Shown here one piece after another: positions 18,141 to 25,973 of a stretch of DNA of 64,000 nucleotides. Under the pieces are notes generated by a model. It had not been told where the DNA came from and made no database searches. It was given only the letters and a program-made list of their open reading frames with translations. The position numbers were made by a program, and so were the translations under genes. The stretch is taken from assembly GCA_947491945.1 (NCBI GenBank), contig CANLLN010000025.1, positions 1 through 64,000 of the forward strand, in the 5' to 3' direction. Every line of letters begins with the position of its first letter. Positions within the stretch are counted from its first letter, which is position 1. This stretch comes from an uncultured Carboxylicivirga sp. (GTDB lineage: Bacteria; Bacteroidota; Bacteroidia; Bacteroidales; Marinilabiliaceae).

Positions 18141-18491
18141 ATGCATAAGTTTAAGGAATTGAAAGTTTGGCAGAAATCAAGGGTATTAGTTAAAGAAGTA
18201 TATTTTTTAACTAAAGGTTTGCCATCTTCGGAGCAGTTTGGGATTACTTCTCAATTGCGAGGAGCTAGTGTTTCAATTCCGGCTAATATTGCTGAAGGAG
18301 CAGGTCGAAATTCAAATAAGGATTTCTCTCGATTTTTAGATATTGCAAATGGTTCCTCTTTTGAAGTTGAAACATTGTTTTATTTGTGTCTTGATTTAGA
18401 TTACATTTCTGCAGATACTTTTTCGGATATTCACTTTAAAATTCTTGAGATTCAAAAGATGATTTATTCGTTAAAAAGTAAAATAAAGTAG
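18141..18491 (+). CDS. Four-helix-bundle protein (S23 / 23S IVS-encoded type)
   Basis: A 116-residue protein of the family first seen in intervening sequences of 23S rRNA genes (TIGR02436-like). Recognisable blocks are HKFKELKVWQKSRVLVKEVY at the N-terminus, FGITSQLRGASVSIPANIAEG in the middle and SFEVETLFYLCLDLDYI later. These helices form a basic pentameric four-helix bundle in known structures; no enzymatic activity is known. The gene sits between mutA and mutB, is much more AT-rich than both, and is flanked by inverted 7-bp-unit arrays. This looks like an inserted cassette rather than part of the mutase pathway. Confidence 0.93.
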   Translation: MHKFKELKVWQKSRVLVKEVYFLTKGLPSSEQFGITSQLRGASVSIPANIAEGAGRNSNKDFSRFLDIANGSSFEVETLFYLCLDLDYISADTFSDIHFKILEIQKMIYSLKSKIK

Positions 18492-18493
18492 GT

Positions 18494-18528
18494 AAGTACT
18501 CATATCTCATTACTCACTACTCACTACT
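18494..18528 (-). repeat. Right heptamer array flanking the four-helix-bundle gene
   Basis: Five 7-mers (AAGTACT, CATATCT, CATTACT, CACTACT, CACTACT) read on the minus strand as AGTAGTG, AGTAGTG, AGTAATG, AGATATG, AGTACTT. They share the AGTA-start and AGTAATG unit with the left array, but are inverted. The array starts 2 bp after the stop codon and ends 23 bp before mutB. Confidence 0.85.
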
Positions 18529-18551
18529 TAATACTAAAATTCTAAAAAATT

Positions 18552-20708
18552 ATGCGACCAAAATTTAATAACATAGATATCAAAACCAAGCCTTGCGGAA
18601 CGACCGATGCAAAGGCCTGGGAAGAAAAGCACGGGGTGAAGAAGGACTGGGTAACACCGGAACAGATACCTGTGAAACCTGTTTACAGTAAGGATGACTT
18701 GGAGGGTATGGAGCATTTGAATTATGCGGCCGGTTTACCTCCTTATCTGCGTGGTCCTTATTCCATGATGTATGCCATGCGTCCATGGACTGTGCGTCAG
18801 TATGCCGGATTCTCTACGGCGGAAGAGTCGAATGCTTTCTATCGTCGTAACCTGGCAGCTGGTCAGAAGGGTTTATCTGTAGCCTTTGACCTGGCAACAC
18901 ACCGTGGTTACGATTCGGATCACAAACGTGTAGAAGGTGATGTGGGTAAGGCCGGTGTGGCCATCGACTCCATCCTTGATATGAACGTTTTGTTCGATGG
19001 TATTCCATTGGATAAGATGTCAGTATCGATGACCATGAACGGTGCTGTACTGCCTGTTATGGCTTTCTATATTGTTGCCGGTTTGGAGCAAGGCGTTAAG
19101 CTGGAGCAGATGGCTGGTACAATTCAGAACGATATTCTGAAGGAGTTTATGGTGCGTAACACTTATATCTACCCACCGGAGTTCTCCATGAAGATTATTG
19201 CCGACATCTTTGAATACACATCGCAGAAGATGCCTAAGTTTAACTCAATCTCTATCTCGGGATACCACATGCAAGAAGCTGGTGCTACCGCTGATATTGA
19301 GTTGGCTTACACCCTGGCCGATGGTTTAGAATACCTACGTGCTGGTACCAAGGCAGGACTGGATATCGATGCTTTTGCACCGCGTCTGTCTTTCTTCTGG
19401 GCCATTGGTATGAACCACTTTATGGAGATCGCCAAGATGCGTGCCGGACGTATGTTGTGGGCGAAGATCGTGAAGCAGTTCAATCCTAAGAATCCTAAGT
19501 CGCTGGCCTTGCGTACGCACTCGCAGACTTCAGGTTGGTCACTGACTGAGCAGGATCCGTTTAACAACGTGGGTCGTACTTGTATTGAGGCCATGGGTGC
19601 TGCTTTGGGTCACACACAGTCGTTACACACCAACGCTTTGGATGAGGCTATTGCACTGCCAACTGACTTCTCAGCGCGTATCGCCCGTAATACTCAGATC
19701 TTCATCCAGGATGAGACACAAATCTGTAAGGCCGTTGACCCATGGGCCGGTTCTTACTACGTTGAGTCATTAACCAATGAGTTGGTTGAAAAAGCCTGGG
19801 CGCATATTCAGGAGATTGAGTCGCTGGGTGGTATGGCAAAAGCCATTGAGTCGGGTATTCCTAAGATGCGTATTGAAGAGGCTGCTGCCCGTACGCAGGC
19901 TAAGATCGATGCCAAGACACAGACCATTGTAGGTACCAACAAGTACCGTCTGGAGAAAGAAGATCCAATCGATATCCTGGATATTGATAACGCTGAGGTT
20001 CGTAAGTCGCAGATTGAGCGTCTGGCTAAGCTGCGTGCCAACCGTAACGAAGCGGAAGTGCAAGCTGCCTTGGAGGCAATTACCAAAGCCGTTGAGACAG
20101 GTAAAGGTAACCTGCTTGAATTGGCTGTTGATGCCGCACAAAAGCGTGCTTCATTGGGTGAGATATCTGACGCTTGCGAAAAAATTGCAGGACGTTATAA
20201 TGCAGTAATCAGATCAATTTCAGGAGTGTATAGCGCAGAAGCAGCAGACGACAAAGAGTTTGCAAAAGCACAGGAGCTGGCCAAGCAATTTGCTGAGAAA
20301 GAAGGTCGCCAGCCTCGTATAATGATTGCCAAAATGGGTCAGGATGGTCACGACCGCGGTGCTAAAGTAGTAGCCACCGGTTATGCTGATATTGGTTTCG
20401 ATGTGGATATGGGACCATTGTTCCAGACGCCCGAAGAAGCAGCTAAGCAGGCTGTTGAAAACGATGTGCATGTAGTGGGTGTGTCATCACTGGCTGCCGG
20501 TCACAAGACCTTGGTGCCTCAGATTATTGCCGAGCTGAAGAAGCTGGGTCGTGAGGATATTCTGGTAATCTGTGGTGGTGTTATTCCTGCACAGGACTAT
20601 CAATTCCTGTACGATGCGGGTGCTGTGGCCATCTTTGGTCCGGGTACATCGGTTGCCAAAGCTGGTTCCGATATTCTGGAAATGTTGATTGAGCAAGCTG
20701 GAGAATAA
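18552..20708 (+). CDS. mutB: Methylmalonyl-CoA mutase large (catalytic) subunit
   Basis: A 718-residue catalytic subunit. The N-terminal TIM barrel holds [20 protein letters not shown] with the active-site Tyr, [26 protein letters not shown], and [12 protein letters not shown]. The C-terminal cobalamin domain carries the base-off B12 motif in [20 protein letters not shown] (DGHDRG, near residues 600-605) with the lower-axial His, followed by [12 protein letters not shown]. Full length. It forms a heterodimer with MutA. An inserted gene and about 460 bp separate the two subunits. A terminator follows. Confidence 0.97.
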   Translation: MRPKFNNIDIKTKPCGTTDAKAWEEKHGVKKDWVTPEQIPVKPVYSKDDLEGMEHLNYAAGLPPYLRGPYSMMYAMRPWTVRQYAGFSTAEESNAFYRRNLAAGQKGLSVAFDLATHRGYDSDHKRVEGDVGKAGVAIDSILDMNVLFDGIPLDKMSVSMTMNGAVLPVMAFYIVAGLEQGVKLEQMAGTIQNDILKEFMVRNTYIYPPEFSMKIIADIFEYTSQKMPKFNSISISGYHMQEAGATADIELAYTLADGLEYLRAGTKAGLDIDAFAPRLSFFWAIGMNHFMEIAKMRAGRMLWAKIVKQFNPKNPKSLALRTHSQTSGWSLTEQDPFNNVGRTCIEAMGAALGHTQSLHTNALDEAIALPTDFSARIARNTQIFIQDETQICKAVDPWAGSYYVESLTNELVEKAWAHIQEIESLGGMAKAIESGIPKMRIEEAAARTQAKIDAKTQTIVGTNKYRLEKEDPIDILDIDNAEVRKSQIERLAKLRANRNEAEVQAALEAITKAVETGKGNLLELAVDAAQKRASLGEISDACEKIAGRYNAVIRSISGVYSAEAADDKEFAKAQELAKQFAEKEGRQPRIMIAKMGQDGHDRGAKVVATGYADIGFDVDMGPLFQTPEEAAKQAVENDVHVVGVSSLAAGHKTLVPQIIAELKKLGREDILVICGGVIPAQDYQFLYDAGAVAIFGPGTSVAKAGSDILEMLIEQAGE

Positions 20709-20754
20709 TTAGTCAATAATGCGCAGTGCTTTGTGCACCGTGCTGACAGATATA

Positions 20755-20788
20755 GGAAAGCCACCTCGCAATGGGGTGGCTTTTTTGC
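20755..20788 (+). terminator. mutB terminator
   Basis: GCCACCTC (20760-20767) pairs with GGGGTGGC (20773-20780) with one wobble, followed by TTTTTT. Confidence 0.88.
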
Positions 20789-20888
20789 AATTTGTTGTCA
20801 CGTTAAATGACACTCATTGCTAGTTGTTTACTGTGAAATATTGTTGCTTAGTCACATGAACTATCACATAAAGATATTATTTGTTGTA

Positions 20889-22775
20889 TCAGTCTAAGGA
20901 AACAACATTATTGCCCGCATCCATATCCGGCACCTTTTTCGTGTCAACGCTAATTGATTTTATTTTTTTCCTGTCTTTCAGTTTAATGCGGTATTCTTTT
21001 CTTCCACTTTCCCACACCTTGGCCGACTTTGATAGGGTGGTTATACTGCCGTCTATGTATTCAATATTTAGCTTAATGGGCACCGGAAGAGATCCGGCAC
21101 CTTCTCTTCTAACAATTAATACATTCCCTTCAATCTTCAGTCCCAAATCAGGATAGCCGACATCAAAGAACCAGGCTTTCCAAAACCAATTGAAATTTTC
21201 ATCCAAAACATCATTCATGGTATAAAAAAAGTCGTAAGCTGTTGGGTGCTTCCCCTTCCACCTTGCGGCAAACTCCTTAAATGCCAACGTAAAATTTTTC
21301 TCTCCAACCATTTCGGCAAAGAAGCGATAGGCTATATTTGGCTTTATATAATAGTAATAGAATAAATTGTATTGGTTCAAACTGTAAGATGATTGAAATA
21401 TAGGGACATCGTTGTTTGCTGCAAAGCGAGTATATACCTCCATAATATTTCCAGTACCGGCCATACTATCATCATCATATTTGTGTAATAAAAAATGGTC
21501 GGTGAAATATTGGGCAAGGCCCTCGTCCATAAAGGGATATCTTTTCTCATTAAGCCCTAACATAAAAGGTGCATAGTTGTGGAATAGCTCATGAAATGTA
21601 ATCAGGTAGCATATTGCTGTATCTGTATCAGCGTTATTTGCAATCATTGGGAACTCCATTCCGCCAATATGCATTCCATTGAACACGGTTACATGGGGAT
21701 AAGGAAACGCTATACCGGGATATATCTCAGAAGCATATTTTAGTGTTTCCTTTGTGGTATTCATAACCAGTGGAAAGCGAGCAGATTCCTGATGATAGGC
21801 GACATCGATTGCAATTCGTTTGTTGCCTGCCATTACGCTTGAGGCTTCCCACACATGGTTCATTGCCGTGCCAAATGCAAAATCGGGGATCCCCCTGGCT
21901 TTATAGCACCACTTGTTTCCTGTTAGCTTGCCTCTGTTTTGTTCTCCTCCAGCCAGTAGTTGCACATTATCTTCTGAACGGTGGGCAAGTTCGATGCGAT
22001 TTAGCAGGGTGTCGCTGTACACTTCATCCTTATTAACCAGTTTCCCTGTTGCCCAAACATAAAACTCATCCGGAACCTCAATTTCAACGGTGTAGTTATT
22101 AAAATCATTATAGAATTCTTGTAAGCCCAGGTGCGATAAAGCAATATCCCAGCCTTTGATGCCGAAAAAATATTCCAAATCATCATAGACAGCAATTTGA
22201 GGGTAAAAATAGCCAATGAACCAAGTGTTATCTTTATAATAACCTGTTCGTCTGAAATCTATAAATGTGGCTAATTCGTAGTTCCAATGGCACACCAAGT
22301 CCATTTCTTTATTGGGTGGAAGCGGTTTGATATTTCTGACCAAAAGGTTGGTACCATTGAACCAGCATGATTTGGCATTCAAGTCTATAGCTTGGCCATT
22401 GATGATTAAGGTATCCAATATCATCCCTTCATTGATATTACCGGCATCAAATTTCATATTTCTGATAGCTCCCTTTTTTAAGAGATTAGGATAGAGTCGC
22501 AATACGATGGATTGAATTGTGTCAGGACTTTCATTGTAGTAAGTGACGGTTTCTTTGCCAATGATTTTCTTTTCTGTGGTGTCCAGTTTAATTACCATGT
22601 TGTAATCCGCATGATTTTGCCAATAGTTAGGCCCAGGATGGCCATCGCGACTGCGCGTTTTATTCTCTACGGCATTTCGATAATGAATGGGTTCAAAGAG
22701 TTCTGTTTCCTGCGCGCTTATGGTGCTGTACGAAAAAAGCAAAATAACGAATAACTTATGTGCAGATGATTTCAT
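20889..22775 (-). CDS. M1 family metallopeptidase, secreted
   Basis: A 628-residue exported aminopeptidase-like enzyme. The signal peptide ends near TISAQ (residue 21). The N-terminal beta domain (residues about 50-270) is followed by the thermolysin-like domain with GGMEFPMIA (a variant of the GAMEN exopeptidase motif), the zinc motif HELFH at residues 395-399 and the third zinc ligand Glu in DEGLAQYF. The variant GGMEF suggests altered N-terminus recognition. A C-terminal Ig-like strand region ends the protein. It is divergent from the GH16 gene, with only 98 bp between them. Confidence 0.9.
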   Translation of the reverse strand: MKSSAHKLFVILLFSYSTISAQETELFEPIHYRNAVENKTRSRDGHPGPNYWQNHADYNMVIKLDTTEKKIIGKETVTYYNESPDTIQSIVLRLYPNLLKKGAIRNMKFDAGNINEGMILDTLIINGQAIDLNAKSCWFNGTNLLVRNIKPLPPNKEMDLVCHWNYELATFIDFRRTGYYKDNTWFIGYFYPQIAVYDDLEYFFGIKGWDIALSHLGLQEFYNDFNNYTVEIEVPDEFYVWATGKLVNKDEVYSDTLLNRIELAHRSEDNVQLLAGGEQNRGKLTGNKWCYKARGIPDFAFGTAMNHVWEASSVMAGNKRIAIDVAYHQESARFPLVMNTTKETLKYASEIYPGIAFPYPHVTVFNGMHIGGMEFPMIANNADTDTAICYLITFHELFHNYAPFMLGLNEKRYPFMDEGLAQYFTDHFLLHKYDDDSMAGTGNIMEVYTRFAANNDVPIFQSSYSLNQYNLFYYYYIKPNIAYRFFAEMVGEKNFTLAFKEFAARWKGKHPTAYDFFYTMNDVLDENFNWFWKAWFFDVGYPDLGLKIEGNVLIVRREGAGSLPVPIKLNIEYIDGSITTLSKSAKVWESGRKEYRIKLKDRKKIKSISVDTKKVPDMDAGNNVVSLD

Positions 22776-22873
22776 AATTTTGTTTATTTAGGTGTAGTAA
22801 AAATATGCTGAAGAATAAAATTGACACAAAAGTTAAAGATCTGATAATTAATGATGTAAAATATGATTAGGAT

Positions 22874-23650
22874 ATGAAGAATGTAATTTTTTATCTCTTC
22901 CTTCTGTTTATTGCCGGGGCTTGCTGTCATCAGCCCGAATGGCAAATGGTCTGGGAAGAAGAATTTGAGGGCGATACGCTTGATAGTACCGTATGGAGCC
23001 GCATACCACGGGGCACTGCCGACTGGCAGAACACGCAGTCTTTCGATGATCGTTGCTTCGAGATGCGCAATGGCAGCCTTATTTTGAAGGGCATTGTTAA
23101 TGATGATTTGACACAGGACAGTGCCGCTTACCTGACGGGTGGTGTTTGGACCAAAGGGAAGCATGCTTTTACCGGGGGACGCATCGAGGTGAAGGCGCGG
23201 CTGCAGGGTGCTCAGGGTGCATGGCCGGCAATATGGATGCTGCCCTTTGAGAGCGAGAAGTATCCATGGCCTTATGGTGGTGAGATCGATATTATGGAAC
23301 GGCTTAATTTTGATACCATCGCTTATCAGACCGTGCACTCGCATTATACTTATAACCTGGGTATCAAAGATAATCCCCGCCCGGGTAGCGTGATGGCCAT
23401 TAGCCCCGATGAGTTTAATGTTTACGGTGTTGACCTTTGGCCTGATAGCCTTGTTTTTCATATCAATCATCAACGTCATTTTGCTTATCCACGCATTGAA
23501 ACACAAGAAGAAGGACAGTTTCCCTTTGACATATCTCAGTTTTTGCTAATCGATATGCAGCTGGGGGGCTCATGGGTGGGTGCGGTAAACCCCGAGGATC
23601 TGCCGGTAGAGATGGAGATTGATTGGGTGCGGCATTATCAGATGCGATAA
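22874..23650 (+). CDS. Glycoside hydrolase family 16 lipoprotein
   Basis: A 258-residue surface or periplasmic lipoprotein; the lipobox is in IAGACC. The GH16 catalytic signature ExDxxE is visible as GGEIDIMERL, with Glu137 as nucleophile, Asp139, and Glu142 as acid/base. Other family blocks are WSRIPRG, GGRIEVKARLQGAQGAWPAIWMLP and the C-terminal PVEMEIDWVRHYQ. The shape is that of laminarinase-type (endo-beta-1,3-glucanase) GH16 enzymes, so beta-1,3-glucan is the likely but unproven substrate. A 240-codon open frame on the opposite strand is a shadow. Confidence 0.92.
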   Translation: MKNVIFYLFLLFIAGACCHQPEWQMVWEEEFEGDTLDSTVWSRIPRGTADWQNTQSFDDRCFEMRNGSLILKGIVNDDLTQDSAAYLTGGVWTKGKHAFTGGRIEVKARLQGAQGAWPAIWMLPFESEKYPWPYGGEIDIMERLNFDTIAYQTVHSHYTYNLGIKDNPRPGSVMAISPDEFNVYGVDLWPDSLVFHINHQRHFAYPRIETQEEGQFPFDISQFLLIDMQLGGSWVGAVNPEDLPVEMEIDWVRHYQMR

Positions 23651-23660
23651 TAAACCATAC

Positions 23661-24110
23661 TTAAAAATGGCTGCTGTGGCCATGTAAGATGACCCAGCCG
23701 CCTTTTTTATTCTCCATAATCAGGGTACTTACCCAATGCGAGGTAACAGATGCCTGCCCTTTCATAGTATATCGCTCAGCACCGCGCCATATGCAGTAGG
23801 CCTTGTACTTGCCAAGCGGCCATACTTCTACCGAGTGCTTGATTACTTCGTGGTGCTCAAGGCTATTAAAAAAATCGTGATAAAATGCCTTCAGCGCCTC
23901 TATGTCCATTTCTTCGCCATCAGCAATAAAAACAAAGTCCTTGCTGTTGCTCCAGTAGGCCATGCAGCCTTCAATATCTTTTTCAGCGGCACACTTCATC
24001 ATTGCTTTAATGCTAGCCTCAATTTCTCTTTGCATTTGTGTGTTCTGAGCTGTCCCTTTGAGTGGGAATATGAGTACGAACAACATTCCAAAAAAACATA
24101 CTGATTTCAT
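23661..24110 (-). CDS. NTF2-like / DUF4440-type secreted protein
   Basis: A 149-residue protein with a signal peptide (ending near LKGTAQ) followed by an NTF2-like cone fold: EIEASIKAMMKCAAEKDIEGCMAYWS, then FVFIADGEEMDIEALKAFYHDFF, and C-terminal strands WVSTLIMENKKGGWVILHGHSSHF. Such domains may be hydrolase-like or simply bind small ligands; the role here is unknown. I start at ATG 24110; an in-frame ATG at 24140 would overlap the -7 promoter element and lacks a signal. Confidence 0.78.
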   Translation of the reverse strand: MKSVCFFGMLFVLIFPLKGTAQNTQMQREIEASIKAMMKCAAEKDIEGCMAYWSNSKDFVFIADGEEMDIEALKAFYHDFFNSLEHHEVIKHSVEVWPLGKYKAYCIWRGAERYTMKGQASVTSHWVSTLIMENKKGGWVILHGHSSHF

Positions 24111-24137
24111 GATTGTTAGTTTGTATGGGTGTAGAGG

Positions 24138-24169
24138 CAAAGTTACATTGATGCGCCTGCACTTGTCAA
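24138..24169 (-). promoter_or_regulatory. Promoter of the NTF2-like gene
   Basis: On the minus strand, TAACTTTG (24138-24145) matches the -7 consensus, with TTG (24167-24169) 21 bp upstream. Confidence 0.6.
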
Positions 24170-24301
24170 TATCACCTGTTTCGCATACTTTATTTTAGCC
24201 TTGTGAAAAGTAGTGTTAGGATCGGATGTTATGGGTTCTGCCGCTTAGGAAGAGCTTTTACCGGGTGAATTTTTAACGCTGCTGTTATTAAATCGTTAAG
24301 A

Positions 24302-24330
24302 TTGAGAAAAATCTCAACCGACCGCTTGGT
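24302..24330. promoter_or_regulatory. Hairpin and dyad upstream of the nuclease locus
   Basis: TTGAGA and TCTCAA form a perfect hairpin with an AAAA loop (24302-24317). It is followed at once by the partial palindrome ACCGACCGCTTGGT (24317-24330), which resembles operators of TetR-type repressors. It lies about 170 bp before the first nuclease gene. The rest of the 391-bp gap (24111-24501) shows a possible degenerate -7 (TTACTTTG, about 24350) and no gene. The assignment is tentative. Confidence 0.35.
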
Positions 24331-24501
24331 CTAATGTTAGGAATTGTATTACTTTGTTAAGCATTGATAAATGTTGTCAATTAGGAGGCTTTTGCGAATA
24401 ACCTAACCTTCAATTCTCTTTGTTATTCAGCCAATAAGGACTCGTTGTAATTGATGAGATGTGCCATTAATCAGTACATGATAAAACTAAATTATAAAGA
24501 G

Positions 24502-25947
24502 ATGAAGAATTCAATCCGTCAGTTATTACTTGTGATGCTTGTCGCCGGTATTTATGCCTGTGATAAGGATGGGCTTAAAGATGCTGCCCGTATTCACCCG
24601 GTTTCTGTTGACCTTAATCTGAAAGGTGCTGAGGCCGCCGCCTTGGCTAATCATAGTATGGAGATAAGAACAACGGGAGGTGAGGTGGTTAGGAGCTATA
24701 CCGATTTACAGAACCTGCCGGCACAGATGGAGTTGCCGGAAGGCACCTATCAGGCCGAGGTGTTTACGAGTCTTACCATGCCGGCCTTCGATCAACCTTT
24801 ATACGGAGGACAGAGTGACTTTAGTGTTGTAGATCAGCAAACAACCAATCTGAACCTGAGTATTTCACAGACTAACTTCAGTGTGGCGGTTGCTTATGCC
24901 ACCGATTTTACTTCGGCCTACACCAACTATTCTACTGCCATCTCAAATGCTCATGGTACTTTGGAATACCCCACCACAGAAACACGTTTCGGATATTTTA
25001 CCGAAGGCCCGATTACGGTTACCTTAACTTATACCGATGGCGATAATGTGGAGCAGACAGTTGAAAAAGTACTGGCGGCTGATGATCCTGCCATTGCAGC
25101 CGGTACGGCTTTAACCATTCGTTTTAAAGCGAGTGAGGGCGATGTTTATACCGGATACTACGCTACAGCCACCGGCAAAACAGGCCTTGCGCTCAAAACA
25201 GAATTGGGTAACATTATATCGGCTAACTATACTGAGCGCAGTTACGGTGATCTATGGGAGATTTATAAACAATCAGATATTCGCAGCGACGGCACCATCT
25301 GGGATATGTATTCCGATAATCCCACCGGTCCGGAATCATACACCTACACACCGGGTGTTGATCAGTGCGGTAACTACTCGGGCGAGGGCAGTTGTTATAA
25401 CCGCGAGCACTCAGTGCCCAAAAGCTGGTTTAATGATGCATCGCCCATGTATACCGACATGGTGCACCTGGTGCCAACCGATGGTTATGTCAATAACAAG
25501 CGAGGCAATCATCCCTTCGGTGAGGTAGGCAGTGCCTCCTGGACATCCTCGAACGGATGTATGGTGGGAAGTGCCAGCACAGGTTTGGGCTATACAGGTA
25601 CTGTCTTTGAGCCTATTGATGAGTATAAGGGAGACTTCGCACGTATATACTTTTATTTTGTAACTCGATATGACGACCGTATTGCCAACTGGGATAATGC
25701 TGTCTTCAGCACTGATGGGTATGGACTCGATCCCTGGGCCATTGATATGTTTTTGCAGTGGAGTGCTAATGATCCGGTTAGTGAAAAGGAACGTAACCGC
25801 AATGAGTTTATACAGCAGTTTCAGAATAATCGCAACCCTTATGTAGATCATCCTGAGTTTATCGATCGCATCTGGGGTAGCACCACTTCAGCACAAAGCT
25901 TAAAGAATACCATACAAACTAGCGAAATTAACTGGTCCGTTAACTAA
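24502..25947 (+). CDS. DUF4493 + endonuclease I lipoprotein
   Basis: A 481-residue lipoprotein (lipobox GIYAC, then DKDG, consistent with surface export). Residues about 25-215 are a DUF4493-type beta domain, recognised by YPTTETRFGYFTEGPITVTL and the EVFTSLTMPAFDQPLYGG block. The same domain begins the protein at 30621. Residues about 220-480 are an endonuclease I (EndoI, beta-beta-alpha metal) domain with CYNREHSVPKSWF near 297-309 (catalytic His of REHS), DMVHLVPTDGYVNNKRGNHPFGEV, and a C-terminal NRNPYVDHPEFIDRIWG. It should cut DNA or RNA outside the cell or at its surface. First gene of a six-gene locus. Confidence 0.9.
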   Translation: MKNSIRQLLLVMLVAGIYACDKDGLKDAARIHPVSVDLNLKGAEAAALANHSMEIRTTGGEVVRSYTDLQNLPAQMELPEGTYQAEVFTSLTMPAFDQPLYGGQSDFSVVDQQTTNLNLSISQTNFSVAVAYATDFTSAYTNYSTAISNAHGTLEYPTTETRFGYFTEGPITVTLTYTDGDNVEQTVEKVLAADDPAIAAGTALTIRFKASEGDVYTGYYATATGKTGLALKTELGNIISANYTERSYGDLWEIYKQSDIRSDGTIWDMYSDNPTGPESYTYTPGVDQCGNYSGEGSCYNREHSVPKSWFNDASPMYTDMVHLVPTDGYVNNKRGNHPFGEVGSASWTSSNGCMVGSASTGLGYTGTVFEPIDEYKGDFARIYFYFVTRYDDRIANWDNAVFSTDGYGLDPWAIDMFLQWSANDPVSEKERNRNEFIQQFQNNRNPYVDHPEFIDRIWGSTTSAQSLKNTIQTSEINWSVN

Positions 25948-25973
25948 TTCAGATAATGTAAATTAATCCGTTT

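Noticed and set aside
18094-18528. Possible CRISPR array because of short regular repeats
   Set aside because: The units are 7 bp, contiguous and without spacers, and no cas genes are present.
22784-23506. A 240-codon open frame on the minus strand
   Set aside because: It lies opposite the GH16 gene, whose strand has a lipobox and catalytic motif. The minus-strand translation has no domain and low-complexity composition.
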